Source: Gemmatimonadota bacterium (GTDB lineage: Bacteria; Gemmatimonadota; Gemmatimonadetes; Longimicrobiales; Gaopeijiaceae). Taken from it: a stretch of 63,424 nucleotides of DNA. How positions within the stretch are numbered: position 1 is the first letter of the stretch; the number at the start of each line of letters is the position of its first letter. The notes under the pieces were generated by a model, which was not told the origin of the DNA, made no database searches, and saw nothing but the letters and a program-made list of their open reading frames with translations. The DNA lies in contig DQPL01000010.1 of assembly GCA_015664885.1 (NCBI GenBank), forward strand, positions 1 through 63,424. Direction: 5' to 3'. Positions 1-8,878 of the stretch are shown piece after piece. The position numbers and the translations under genes are program-made.

Positions 1-376
1 CTGCTTTGGCCGCGAGCGCATCGATCAGATCGGCCATCGAAGCGACGCTGGCCGGGCGGAGGTCCACGGTAGCGAGGGGGGACGCTTCTGGATACGTGGG
101 CCGAGGATGCATATGCGCATCGATGAACCCAGGAGTGATGGTGCGTCCTTCGGCGTCGATGACTTTCGTAGATTCGCCCACCCAGCGGCGGATCTGGGAC
201 GTGGAACCAACTGCGATGAACTTGTCCGCCAGGACGGCGAAGGCCTCGGCTCTCGGACGCGTGGAGTCGACGGTGATGACGTTCGCATGCAACACCACGA
301 GATCGGCCCAAACATCCGGACCCGATTGGCAGGCACCCAGAGCCAAGCAGATGCCCCACAAGCCGAGTTGACGCAT
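1..376 (-). CDS. Amidohydrolase lipoprotein, N-terminal part (runs off window start)
   Basis: The reverse strand encodes about 125 residues of an amidohydrolase of the YtcJ-like type, cut by the window edge. The start ATG is at 374-376. The N-terminus MRQLGLWGICLALGAC ends in a lipobox (LGAC), so the protein is probably a lipoprotein. Residues about 25-60 form the small beta-sandwich typical of metal-dependent hydrolases (DLVVLHANVITVD), followed by the metal-site motif TPGFIDAHMH with HxH. Substrate cannot be told because the barrel lies outside the window. No partner gene is visible on this side. Frame and motif are unambiguous; the function is family-level only. Confidence 0.8.
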   Translation of the reverse strand, partial: MRQLGLWGICLALGACQSGPDVWADLVVLHANVITVDSTRPRAEAFAVLADKFIAVGSTSQIRRWVGESTKVIDAEGRTITPGFIDAHMHPRPTYPEASPLATVDLRPASVASMADLIDALAAKA

Positions 377-549
377 TTCTTGCCTCAAAGCTAGAATATG
401 GGCGCACCGAGAAAGTGGCCCTCAATGTGGAACTCGGAGCTTGGTGAAGCGAGAGTCCGGCATCGCCCTCTCTGCACGGACACGGTCAGGTCGCGCTGTG
501 TCTTGCGGGATCGCATCCACCTGGTCACACTCTGCGGGAGGGCACCCAG

Positions 550-1803
550 ATGATCGAAGTCCAGTGTCGGTCCTATGAGAAACACCCACGAGCCCTGACG
601 CCGTGCGCCCGCGAGCGAGCCTCGATCGCCGGGCGGCTCGTCGCGTTGTGGCTCGTCCTGGCCATGCCTGTCGGCCTTTCCGCCCAGGCCCCGCTCGCGC
701 TCCCGCCCAATGGCGCGGCCGCAGCCGCGTACCGTAGCGCCATTGCCGAGGCTAGACAGCTCCTGGTCGACCTCATGACCGAGCGCGCGATCCCGGGCCT
801 ATCGGTGGCGGTGGGCGTCGACGGCGGAGTCGTCTGGTCTGAGGGCATGGGTCTGGCGAGTCTCGAGCATGGCGTGCCTGTAACGCCGCTCACCAGGTTC
901 CGGACCGGCAGCACCGCCAAGCCAATGACCGCGGCGGCTCTGGCGGTGTTGTACGAGCGCGGGCTCGTCGATCTGGACGCTGAGGTTGGGGAGTACGTGA
1001 CCCGTTGGCCGGAGCAGCACCGTCCGATCACCATCCGTCAGCTCGCCGGCCACCTCTCGGGCATCCGCCACTACGACCCCGAAGGCCTTGAGTTCTTCAA
1101 CTCGGTGCGCTATACGAACCTGCTAGACGCTCTCGAGATCTTCGACCGGGATGCGCTCCTATTCGAGCCCGGGACCCGGTACTCGTACTCGACGTACGGC
1201 TACAACCTCCTGGGCGCCGCACTTCAACAGGCGGCAGGCCGGCCCTTCGTGCAGCTCGTGCGGGAGGTGGTGTTCGAGCCGCTGGGCATGAGCTCTTCCG
1301 TGACCGATCACACCGACTCGATCATCGCCCACCGTACCAGCTTCTACGAGCGCTCCGGAGGTGGATCGTCTTACCACACACGACAATCGGGGTGGCAGTC
1401 GGCGACGCGCACGGTCCTGAACGGTCCCTACACGGACAACAGCAACAAGGCACCCGGTGGCGGCTTCCTCACCACGCCCACGGACCTCGTCCGCTTCGGA
1501 TCGGCCCACCTGATGCCGGGGTTTCTGAAGGAGAGCACGCTGCAACTGCTCTTCGCGCCACAGCGCACCACCTCCGGCGAGGAAACGAGCTACGGTCTCG
1601 GGTGGCAGCTCGGTGAAGACTCGCAGGGACATCCTACCATCGGACACGGTGGGGGCGCGGTCGGGGGCACATCGCAGCTCCTCATGCACCCTGACCTCGG
1701 CCTCGTCGTCGCTCTGCAAGTGAACCTGACGGACGCAGGGATCGGCCGGGCCGCGCGCGAGGTCGCTGCAATCTTTCGGCGGGAGCTGGCTGCGAGGAAC
1801 TAG
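550..1803 (+). CDS. Secreted serine hydrolase (class C beta-lactamase / PBP-like)
   Basis: Protein of 417 aa of the beta-lactamase/transpeptidase-like family. A hydrophobic segment at residues 30-46 ending in LSAQA looks like a signal peptide after an unusually long N-terminus, so the true start could be further downstream. Catalytic SxxK is STAK (Ser121, Lys124). The second motif reads YST (from about Tyr213) where YSN is usual. The third motif is HGGG near residue 365. Members act as esterases, D-aminopeptidases or beta-lactamases in the periplasm; sequence alone does not choose between them. The next gene on the same strand is an NHL propeller about 120 bp downstream. A second member of the family lies at 61505-62857. 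Confidence 0.85.
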   Translation: MIEVQCRSYEKHPRALTPCARERASIAGRLVALWLVLAMPVGLSAQAPLALPPNGAAAAAYRSAIAEARQLLVDLMTERAIPGLSVAVGVDGGVVWSEGMGLASLEHGVPVTPLTRFRTGSTAKPMTAAALAVLYERGLVDLDAEVGEYVTRWPEQHRPITIRQLAGHLSGIRHYDPEGLEFFNSVRYTNLLDALEIFDRDALLFEPGTRYSYSTYGYNLLGAALQQAAGRPFVQLVREVVFEPLGMSSSVTDHTDSIIAHRTSFYERSGGGSSYHTRQSGWQSATRTVLNGPYTDNSNKAPGGGFLTTPTDLVRFGSAHLMPGFLKESTLQLLFAPQRTTSGEETSYGLGWQLGEDSQGHPTIGHGGGAVGGTSQLLMHPDLGLVVALQVNLTDAGIGRAAREVAAIFRRELAARN

Positions 1804-1924
1804 CTGCGCTTGCCGGTTGAATATCACTGCCCCTATGGTGCCAGTCGGTCGGGCTCACGGGCCCCTCTTGAAACCCCGAGTGCTGGTATTTATCGGCACC
1901 GTTCATCCGTCGAGAGAGGTTTTC

Positions 1925-2947
1925 ATGTCGTATGCGAGTCGAGTCGGTTTGATGTTGCTTTTCGTCGGCGCGGGCGTTGGCACGACCGCGGTTTCGTTGG
2001 ACGCCCAGAACGCTGAGCCCAACCCGTACCGTACCCTGCCCGGGGTCTGGGCGCCGCTTCCCGACGGCCGAGAGTGGGGTTCGACCAGCCTGGTCGAGGT
2101 CTCCCCTGACGGCGAGACCATATGGGCCGTGGACCGCTGCGGAGAGAACAACTGTGTCGGTCACGACGACCTGGACGTGGTCTTTCAGTTCGACAAGCGC
2201 GGCCGCATCCTCACGCAGTTCGGAGCCGGAATGTTCGAGTGGCCCCACGGGATCGACGTGGACGACGACGGCAACATCTGGATCGCTGATGCTCGCGGGA
2301 ACGAGGATCGCGCTCGAGGCCATCAGGTGATCAAGTTCAGCCCTACCGGCGAGGTCTTGATGCGGCTGGGCACGGCCGGTGTGGCGGGGCGGACCCAGAC
2401 CACGCTCGACCAGCCCAACGACGTATTGGTCGCGCCCAACGGAGACATCTTCGTGGGCGACGGGCATCCCGGAAACGGAAACAACCGTATCGTCAAATAC
2501 TCCAGTGACGGCACCTATCTCATGGAGTGGGGCGAGACGGGCTCCAACCCCGGGGAGTTCAGGACCCCCCACGCCCTAGCGATGGATCGCGACGGCCTGC
2601 TCTACGTTGGAGACCGCAGCAACCGGCGCATCCAGGTGTTCGAGCAGGATGGCACGTTTGTGCGCGACTTCTACAACATGGGCCGAGCCAGCGGCATTAC
2701 GATTCACAACAACAAGCTCTATGTGGCAGACTCGGAGTCGAGCTTCGCCCGCAACCCGGGCTTCAGGCGTGGCATTCGCGTGATGGACCTCGACACCGGC
2801 TATGTCATCGCCTTCATCCCCGATCCGGAAACCGACCCAGGTAGAGCCGGAACGAGCGCCGCCGAGGGCGTCGCGGTGGACAACGATGGCAATGTCTACG
2901 GTGCGGAGGTTGGGCCTCGGATGCTTCGGAAGCATATCGCGCGGTAG
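1925..2947 (+). CDS. Secreted NHL-repeat beta-propeller, PAL-like family
   Basis: The start at 1925 (MSYASRVG) is preceded by a purine-rich GAGAGAGG ribosome site and gives 340 aa with a signal peptide ending near SLDAQ. Repeats of the type PHGIDVDDDGNIWIAD, QPNDVLVAPNGDIFVGD and TPHALAMDRDGLLYVGDR are NHL repeats as found in peptidyl-alpha-hydroxyglycine amidating lyase (PAL). Two of the three PAL zinc histidines (PHG, PHA) and the GDRSNRRIQ arginine are recognisable. The PAL tyrosine is replaced by His (GDGHPGN), and the third zinc His seems absent. It is closely related to the protein at 60397-61491, sharing NPYRTLPG, DRCG and FGAGMF. Activity is unknown; it may be a binding propeller. Confidence 0.85.
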   Translation: MSYASRVGLMLLFVGAGVGTTAVSLDAQNAEPNPYRTLPGVWAPLPDGREWGSTSLVEVSPDGETIWAVDRCGENNCVGHDDLDVVFQFDKRGRILTQFGAGMFEWPHGIDVDDDGNIWIADARGNEDRARGHQVIKFSPTGEVLMRLGTAGVAGRTQTTLDQPNDVLVAPNGDIFVGDGHPGNGNNRIVKYSSDGTYLMEWGETGSNPGEFRTPHALAMDRDGLLYVGDRSNRRIQVFEQDGTFVRDFYNMGRASGITIHNNKLYVADSESSFARNPGFRRGIRVMDLDTGYVIAFIPDPETDPGRAGTSAAEGVAVDNDGNVYGAEVGPRMLRKHIAR

Positions 2948-2979
2948 GGGCTGGACGTCACAGCGTCGGTGGCCTCAAT

Positions 2980-3010
2980 GAGGGCGGGTCGGGGATTCCG
3001 GCCCGCCCTC
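2980..3010. terminator. Hairpin between convergent genes
   Basis: GAGGGCGGG at 2980-2988 pairs perfectly with CCCGCCCTC at 3002-3010. Further pairs (T-G, C-G, G-C, G-C) extend the stem inward and leave a short loop at 2993-2997. It sits in the gap between an NHL gene ending at 2947 and a minus-strand permease gene ending at 3038, so it would serve both directions. There is no long T-run on either side. Confidence 0.7.
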
Positions 3011-3037
3011 AATCTCCCAAGAGGTTCCTACTCGACG

Positions 3038-3781
3038 TCACGCGTACACCGTGCGCTCAAACCGCCTAAACAGCCACACCAACGCCATCCCCGGAACCAC
3101 CACCCCCGGCACCAATATCCACCATTCCGCCTGACCCTCCGCTGCGGTCCAGAACAGACGCATGGGGTAATACGCCGGCCCAGGAACACTCGCGATCCAG
3201 TTCCACGGCTCAGGCACGAAGTAGAGCAAGGTGGGCAGCCCGCCCCAAATCTGCACCGGCTTCAACAACATCAGCGCCTGCACCTTGTTCTTGATGAAGG
3301 CCGCGTAGACCAGCGCAATGATGGGTATAGCCAGCGAGGCGAGCGCGGCTGATGCCACCAACTCCAGCCAGGAGACCGTCACTAGGTTCGCGAGCTCTAT
3401 GCCGATCACCGTCAGCACGATGTTGAGCATCATAGCCGCTACGAGGCGGTAACCGAGGAAGATTCGCAACGAGAGGGGGCTGGACTGAAGCGCCAGCAGC
3501 GTACCTTCATCCCGCTCTTCGACGAAGAGTAGACCGACGACGAAGCCGAGCATCACGGGCTCCCCCGCGATCACGGCATTGGCCAGGATGAGGCCGTAAT
3601 AGGGCTCGAGCTCCACCCACTGGGCCACCAGGCCTCCCACGTAGGGAGCCAGCCAGTGCAGGCCCAGCGCGGCGAGCGGCATGACGAAGATCAGGAAGCT
3701 CAGCAGGAAGCCATCTCGCCAAATCAAGCGCAGATCACTGGGCACGAGCACGCGAATGGCCCTGAACACTTGGGTGTTCAT
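3038..3781 (-). CDS. ABC-2 type transporter permease (second of two)
   Basis: Integral membrane protein of 247 aa with about six hydrophobic segments (for example LLSFLIFVMPLAALGLHWLA and the C-terminal WILVPGVVVPGMALVWLF). It has the cytoplasmic EERDEGTLLALQSSPLS loop typical of ABC-2 permeases. Its start codon overlaps the stop of the upstream permease by 4 nt (ATGA), so the two are translationally coupled. It resembles the fluoroquinolone-export permease type, where two different permeases share one ATPase. The substrate is not deducible. Confidence 0.85.
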   Translation of the reverse strand: MNTQVFRAIRVLVPSDLRLIWRDGFLLSFLIFVMPLAALGLHWLAPYVGGLVAQWVELEPYYGLILANAVIAGEPVMLGFVVGLLFVEERDEGTLLALQSSPLSLRIFLGYRLVAAMMLNIVLTVIGIELANLVTVSWLELVASAALASLAIPIIALVYAAFIKNKVQALMLLKPVQIWGGLPTLLYFVPEPWNWIASVPGPAYYPMRLFWTAAEGQAEWWILVPGVVVPGMALVWLFRRFERTVYA

Positions 3782-4485
3782 GCGGCGAGCTCTCCGCGCA
3801 CGACGAAGCGATCGATGGAGCGCGACGCCCAGATCAAGGCGGCACCGACGACCAGCGCGCCGTATAAGAGGGCATAGACCAACTGTAGTGGCTCAACCTC
3901 CAGGAAAGCGGCCTTCGCGAGAAGCAAAGGCGGCATCGAGGGCCACAGGTAGAACAGCGGACTGGGCCAGAGCTCGAAGTACCAGATATTGGGCAGGTCG
4001 AACGCCAGGGAGAGGCCGATGGCCGGCACCAGAAATCGCGTGATTGAGCGGAAGCGCACACCAACAGCCACGCCCACGGCGACGCCCATGCTCGCGCGCA
4101 TCACCACGGCCAACACGAACCAACCGAACGAGAAGCCGAGCCCATAGGCGACGACTGCCATGATGGCGCTCTCCACCAGCGCCAGCACGGTCAGCGTTAT
4201 CAGCTTGGAAGCCAGGTACTCCGCCGGTCGCAGCGGCGAGACCATCACGACGCTGAGCGTGCCCTGGCTCCGCTCGATCAGTAGCAGCACCCCAACTAGA
4301 AAGACCGTCGTCATGCTCACGCCATACATGATCAGCACGGGCATGAAGAACTGCAGCTGATCAGGCGTGAGCAGCGCGTCGAACGCGAAAGGAAACGCGA
4401 AGGCGGCCACCCCGATGATCAGGTACACCTTGTTGCGTGCTTGCAGCTGCGCATCGAGCCGCAAGGTGCTGGTGAGCCTGCTCAC
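3778..4485 (-). CDS. ABC-2 type transporter permease (first of two)
   Basis: Membrane protein of 235 aa with about six hydrophobic segments and the ABC-2 signature loop ERSQGTLSVVMVSPLRPAEY near residue 75. It overlaps the ATPase gene upstream by 4 nt and the second permease downstream by 4 nt. The three genes therefore form one tightly coupled exporter operon. Two distinct half-size permeases presumably heterodimerise. The glycine/valine-rich GVAVGVAVGV stretch is part of a membrane helix. Likely role: export of a hydrophobic compound or drug; this is inferred from family resemblance only. Confidence 0.85.
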   Translation of the reverse strand: MSRLTSTLRLDAQLQARNKVYLIIGVAAFAFPFAFDALLTPDQLQFFMPVLIMYGVSMTTVFLVGVLLLIERSQGTLSVVMVSPLRPAEYLASKLITLTVLALVESAIMAVVAYGLGFSFGWFVLAVVMRASMGVAVGVAVGVRFRSITRFLVPAIGLSLAFDLPNIWYFELWPSPLFYLWPSMPPLLLAKAAFLEVEPLQLVYALLYGALVVGAALIWASRSIDRFVVRGELAA

Positions 4486-5336
4486 GTGAGCTCCCGGCCG
4501 GTCACGCGTATAAAGATGTTCTCCAGCGACGTCTCCTGAGTGTGGACCGTCTCCAAGGTCGGCTGGCCCACCGCCCGTAGAAACGCATCGTTCTCGGCCA
4601 AGCCTTCCAACGGAAAGTCACGCACCTCCAGTGTACCGTTGACGCGGTATTCGACGCGTAGACGCCGCTCGCCATGGCGGACTTTCAGCTCGCGCGGAGC
4701 GTCGATGAGCGCGATGTGTCCGTCGAGAAGGAACGCCACGCGGTCGCAGATCTCATCGGCCGTCGACATGTCGTGGGTCGTGATGAACACCGTTGCGCCG
4801 CGATCGCGATGCTCCAGGATCAGGTCTTTGATTCGTCGCGCGCTGAGCGGATCGAGGCCGGTGGTGGGCTCGTCCAGGAAGAGCAGCCGTGGGCGGCATA
4901 GGATCGCGCGAGCGAAGCTGAGGCGCACCCGCATGCCCTTGGAGAACCGCTCGACACGCACGTCGGCTTGATCGAGCAGATCCACCCGCTCCAGCAAGTG
5001 GCCCACATCCTCGGTCTCGCCCTTATACAACGAGGCGAAGTAGTTGAGATTCTCGCGCGCGGTGAGGCGGCCGAAATGAACGGGGAGCTCGAAGCCGACC
5101 CCAACCTGTTCGTAGAGATCAGAGCCCCAGTCGCGCACCTCTCGTTCGAGAACGCTCACGTTGCCTCGGTAGTCGCGCAGCAAGCCGATCAGAACCTTCT
5201 GGGTGGTGCTCTTTCCCGCACCGTTCGGTCCCAGGAATCCGAAGATCTCGCCGTCCTCGACTCTGAACTCGAGATTGCTCACAGCCGGCTCCTTCGCGCC
5301 CGGATAAGCGAAGTCCAGCCCATTCACCTCGATCAT
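4482..5336 (-). CDS. ABC transporter ATP-binding protein
   Basis: ATPase subunit of 284 aa. Walker A is GPNGAGKST (near residue 37), the Q-loop is in the ARENLNYFASLYKG region, the ABC signature is the variant FSKGMRVRLSFARA, and Walker B is LLFLDEPTTGLDP followed by the switch His in ITTHDMSTADEICDR. About 70 C-terminal residues form the accessory region common to ABC-2 drug exporters. It is the first gene of the minus-strand operon and lies 108 bp from the divergent gene at 5445, so the operon promoter should lie in that gap. It powers the two permeases encoded immediately downstream. Confidence 0.92.
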   Translation of the reverse strand: MIEVNGLDFAYPGAKEPAVSNLEFRVEDGEIFGFLGPNGAGKSTTQKVLIGLLRDYRGNVSVLEREVRDWGSDLYEQVGVGFELPVHFGRLTARENLNYFASLYKGETEDVGHLLERVDLLDQADVRVERFSKGMRVRLSFARAILCRPRLLFLDEPTTGLDPLSARRIKDLILEHRDRGATVFITTHDMSTADEICDRVAFLLDGHIALIDAPRELKVRHGERRLRVEYRVNGTLEVRDFPLEGLAENDAFLRAVGQPTLETVHTQETSLENIFIRVTGRELT

Positions 5337-5444
5337 GGCTCGTACCGGCCCTTGTGGTTTGGTTGCGGCGTCCCGATAGATGCGGAGACAGGATCACCCA
5401 GGACAAGCGTGACTTCCGACTGACGTCGGGGATGGGAGGGCAGG

Positions 5445-6348
5445 ATGCGTCGAACGAGTCTTTTAGGGATGGTGACGGCCCTCGTGTTTCTGACACAGGC
5501 GGCGATCGGGGAGGCGCAGGTGCGAGACGCCGGAGACGCCGCGGCCGAATCGGCGGCCAAACAGGCGCTGGAAGTGTTCATCACCCAGTGGAACACCGCG
5601 GACAATGCCAACCTGCGCCGGGCCATGAACTTTCCCTTCGTCACAGTGCCGGGAGGCGGGGCGCTGCTCCTCAACAGCCGGCCTGAAGACTTTTCGGAGG
5701 GCTTCGACCAGATGAGGGCGCGTGAGGGATGGGACCGCAGCTCCTTCGATTTCGGCTTGTACAAGGTGATCAAGTCATCCCCCAACAAAGTACACGCTGA
5801 GATCGGTTTCAGCCGCTATCGGGCCGATGGAACAGCCTACCGAACTTCCCGAGTATTCTACGTTCTGACCAAGCGAGACGATCACTGGGGAGTGCAGCTT
5901 CGCACCAGCGCCGCGTCTCCCGCCGACCTTGGCGCAGAGGAGCGTGCCGAGATCGTTGATGCGGCCCGCCAGGCGGTCCTGGACTTCTTCACGGCCTTCA
6001 TACACAAGCGACGCGGAAGGCGCGGTGGAGGTGTTGAACCACCCTCATGTCTTCATGACACCGGGCGGCGGCTTCTCGGTGGCCGCGGACGCTGGGGATG
6101 GGCCGCGGCCGAATTTCGACCAGATGCGGCAGCGCGAGAACTGGCACATGAGCACCATCGATGCGCTGGACGCGAGCCTCGTCACGCGCAACAAGGTGCA
6201 CTTCGAGTTGACGTTCTCACGTTGGCACCCGGAAGGCAGGCGGTACTGGACGGTTCCCGCGCTCTGGATCGTGACCAAGGCGGGCGACCATTGGGGAATT
6301 CAGGTACGCTCGCTCATGGCACCGACGTTGGATACGAGGGGGAACTAG
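5445..6348 (+). pseudogene. Secreted two-domain SnoaL-like protein, frameshifted
   Basis: The N-terminal half (signal peptide MRRTSLLGMVTALVFLTQAA, then a domain to about residue 185) reads in one frame. The rest (SDAEGAVEVLNHPHVFMTPG to SLMAPTLDTRGN) reads in the +1 frame and stops at 6348, one base before the next ATG. A single extra base near 6000 (TTC-a-TAC-ACA) reconnects them as FTAFYTSDAEGAVEV. The halves are tandem copies of one domain: NFPFVTVPGGG / NHPHVFMTPGGG, FDQMRAREGW / FDQMRQRENW, DDHWGVQLRT / GDHWGIQVRS. The fold resembles the NTF2/SnoaL type; no active site is assigned. Either a disrupted gene or a base-calling error. Confidence 0.75.
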
Positions 6349-6349
6349 G

Positions 6350-7426
6350 ATGAAGAAGCTTGCTACGACTCTGGTCGCATTGATGGCTGCTGCAGTGTCA
6401 GCAAGTGCCCAGTACGCTCCCCAGATTCCCACGGAGTCCGTACCGGACTTCTTCCGGCTTCCTAACGGAGTGAACTTCGGCGAGGTGCCGGCCGTGGCCG
6501 TCAACTCTCAGGGTCACATTTTCGTATACAGCCGCTCGAATCCCACAGGGGGCGGTCCTGCTTACGGCATTCACGCCGCCCAACTGTTCGAGTTCAGCCC
6601 ATCGGGCGACTTCATCCGTGAGCACGGCAGAGGGCTCTACGCCTGGGCGTTCGCGCACGGGCTCAGGATCGATGCCAACGACAACATCTGGACGGTGGAC
6701 AAGGGCTCGAACATGGTCGTGCGCATGAACCCCGAAGGCCGCGTCGTCTGGGTGTTCGGCCGCAAAGCGGAGTCGAGCTCCGAGGGCGCACGCCCGATCG
6801 AGCGTCAGAATCCTCCGCTGGCCCCACAAGACGGGCGATTTCGGGAGCCAACGGACCTGGCCTTCGACTCCCGCGGCAACATCTACATCAGCGACGGATA
6901 CATAAACTCGCGCGTCGCCAAATACGACATGAACGGCGACTGGGTGATGTCGTGGGGTGAGCCCGGCACAGGCCCCGGCCAGCTGCGCACACCGCACAGC
7001 ATCGCGATCGACCGGAACGACAACGTCTATGTCGGCGATCGCTCCAACGCTCGCATTCAGGTGTTTGACACAGACGGCAACTTCTTGCGCATGTTTAGCG
7101 TGGCCACACCGATCGCGCCGGGCTCCAAGGCCGTGAACGGCCGCACGCCGACCGACCTCAGCAACGTGGCCGGCAATGGCGCGCCCAACTCGCTCTGCAT
7201 TCCGCCGGGCAGCGACGTCATCTACGTGGGCGAGAGCACGTTCCCGGGGCGAATCATCAAAGCGACCCTCCAAGGCGAGGTGCTCGGAGTCGTCGGCAAC
7301 GCTGGGCGAATGCTTGGTGAGTTCTCAGGGGTGCATGGACTGGCCTGCCCCACGGAGGACCTGCTCTTTGCTGCGGAGACCTCGAACTCGCGCGTGCAGA
7401 AGCTGATTTTGAATCCGCGGCGTTAG
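6350..7426 (+). CDS. Secreted NHL propeller closely resembling peptidyl-hydroxyglycine amidating lyase (PAL)
   Basis: Protein of 358 aa with signal peptide (MKKLATTLVALMAAAVSASAQ); the ATG lies one base after the preceding stop. The NHL blades match the catalytic core of PAL: FVYSRSNP (Arg533 position), AHGLRIDANDNIW (zinc His585), EPTDLAF then SDGYINSRV (Tyr654), TPHSIAIDRNDNVYVGDR (His690 and Arg706), and GVHGLACP (third zinc His, 786). Residue numbers are those of rat PAL from memory. All key residues therefore appear present, unlike in the paralogues at 1925 and 60397. PAL splits peptidyl-alpha-hydroxyglycine into peptide amide and glyoxylate; the bacterial substrate is unknown. Confidence 0.8.
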   Translation: MKKLATTLVALMAAAVSASAQYAPQIPTESVPDFFRLPNGVNFGEVPAVAVNSQGHIFVYSRSNPTGGGPAYGIHAAQLFEFSPSGDFIREHGRGLYAWAFAHGLRIDANDNIWTVDKGSNMVVRMNPEGRVVWVFGRKAESSSEGARPIERQNPPLAPQDGRFREPTDLAFDSRGNIYISDGYINSRVAKYDMNGDWVMSWGEPGTGPGQLRTPHSIAIDRNDNVYVGDRSNARIQVFDTDGNFLRMFSVATPIAPGSKAVNGRTPTDLSNVAGNGAPNSLCIPPGSDVIYVGESTFPGRIIKATLQGEVLGVVGNAGRMLGEFSGVHGLACPTEDLLFAAETSNSRVQKLILNPRR

Positions 7427-7459
7427 GCGTCGCTGCGACCCCATTCTCGGAGAGCCATC

Positions 7460-8803
7460 ATGCGTTTCGTCGTGCCGCCCCACGTAGTGTCTACGGCCCT
7501 GGTTTCCGCCCTGGCGTTGATTGGCGTAGAGGCCGCGTCAGCGCAGGAGTTCGCAGGTCGCGACAAGCTCTTCGCACACTCCAACGAGTTCCGCCGGGAC
7601 GTGATCCAGGTCACCGACGGGGTCTATGTGGCCGTGGGCTTCGCGCTGGCCAACGTCATTCTCGTCGAAGGAGACGACGGTCTCCTCATTATCGACACCA
7701 CCGAGGGCATGGGTGCTGCGCGCGAGGTTCGGGCCGAGTTCGACCGCATCTCGACCAAGCCCGTGCGCGCCATCATCTACACGCACAGCCATCCGGATCA
7801 CGTGCGGGGATCACGTGCGTTCGTGGGCGATGTGGAGCCGGAGGTTTACGCCCATGAGAAGCAGCTGCGCGAGAATCTTCCGACCGCGGTGGGACGCGCG
7901 GGGCGCGACGGCGGCAACCAGTTCGGCCTGGCCTTGCCGGCGGAGAGTCGACCCAACGCTGGAATAGGTCCGAGCCTGGTGCTCGGCGGAGGGGATGGGT
8001 ACATGCGCCCGACGCGGACCTTCTCGGGCGAGAGCTACAGCTTCGAGGTGGCCGGCGTGAAGGTTGTGCTCGGCTATGCGCCCGGTGAGACCGATGATCA
8101 GCTTTTCGTGTGGCTGCCGGAGAAGCGGACGCTCCTGCCCGGGGACAACTTCTACCGTGCCTTTCCCAACCTCTACGCAATCCGTGGTGTGCCGCTGCGG
8201 CGGGTCGATCATTGGCTGGAGAGCCTCAGCGACATGATCGCGCTCGAGCCGGAATACCTGGTCCCGAGCCACACAAGGCCGATCATGGGTCGTGCTGCAG
8301 TCGATGCGGCTCTGACCGGGTACCACGCGGGCGTGTCATCGGTCCTGCAGCAGACTCTGGCAGGGATGAATCGGGGGTTACGGCCGGACGAGCTCGTCGA
8401 GCAGGTCACGTTGCCGCCCGAGTTGGCCGACAACCCCTACCTGCAGGAGTTCTACGGGACGGTCGCGTGGTCCGTGCGCTCAATCTATACCTTCCATCTC
8501 GGTTGGTTCGACGGCAACGCCACCAGCCTTTTTCCGCTATCCAATCGGGATCGGGCAGCCAGGATCATTCGCTTGTCGGGAGGTGAGGCGGCAGTTCTAG
8601 AGGCTGGCCGTGCCGCTCTGGCCGCAGGCAACTTCCAGTGGGCTGCGGAACTGGCCGACTACGTGCTCGCGGGCGACAACGACCACGCCGAGGGACGGGA
8701 GCTGAAGGCCTCGGCGCTAGCGGAGCTGGGGGAGCGTCAGATCAGCGCCAACGCCCGGAACTACTATCTGTCGATGGCGCAGGCGCTGCGTCAGGGGAGG
8801 TAG
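7460..8803 (+). CDS. Secreted alkylsulfatase-like metallo-beta-lactamase-fold hydrolase
   Basis: Protein of 447 aa with a signal peptide ending near ASAQE and a GGAGAG-like ribosome site. The metal motif is THSHPDHVRG (HxHxDH) near residue 113. The later FHLGWFDGNATSLFPL and LAAGNFQWAAELADYVLAGD...NYYLSMAQALR match the alkyl-sulfatase dimerisation domain. Alkyl sulfatases (SdsA1 type) usually run to about 650 residues and end in a sterol-carrier-like domain. That C-terminal part is missing here and the gene stops right after the dimerisation domain. Likely role: hydrolysis of sulfate esters or related substrates outside the cytoplasm. Confidence 0.85.
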   Translation: MRFVVPPHVVSTALVSALALIGVEAASAQEFAGRDKLFAHSNEFRRDVIQVTDGVYVAVGFALANVILVEGDDGLLIIDTTEGMGAAREVRAEFDRISTKPVRAIIYTHSHPDHVRGSRAFVGDVEPEVYAHEKQLRENLPTAVGRAGRDGGNQFGLALPAESRPNAGIGPSLVLGGGDGYMRPTRTFSGESYSFEVAGVKVVLGYAPGETDDQLFVWLPEKRTLLPGDNFYRAFPNLYAIRGVPLRRVDHWLESLSDMIALEPEYLVPSHTRPIMGRAAVDAALTGYHAGVSSVLQQTLAGMNRGLRPDELVEQVTLPPELADNPYLQEFYGTVAWSVRSIYTFHLGWFDGNATSLFPLSNRDRAARIIRLSGGEAAVLEAGRAALAAGNFQWAAELADYVLAGDNDHAEGRELKASALAELGERQISANARNYYLSMAQALRQGR

Positions 8804-8878
8804 CGCGTCGTTGCGGGGTACGACACCGGGCCCCACCGTGCACGCCCCGTTCCGTTCGTCTTTCGGAGTCCAACCGAC

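Noticed and set aside
5980-6020. Programmed frameshift in the duplicated-domain gene
   Set aside because: No slippery heptamer or stimulatory hairpin was seen at the junction.
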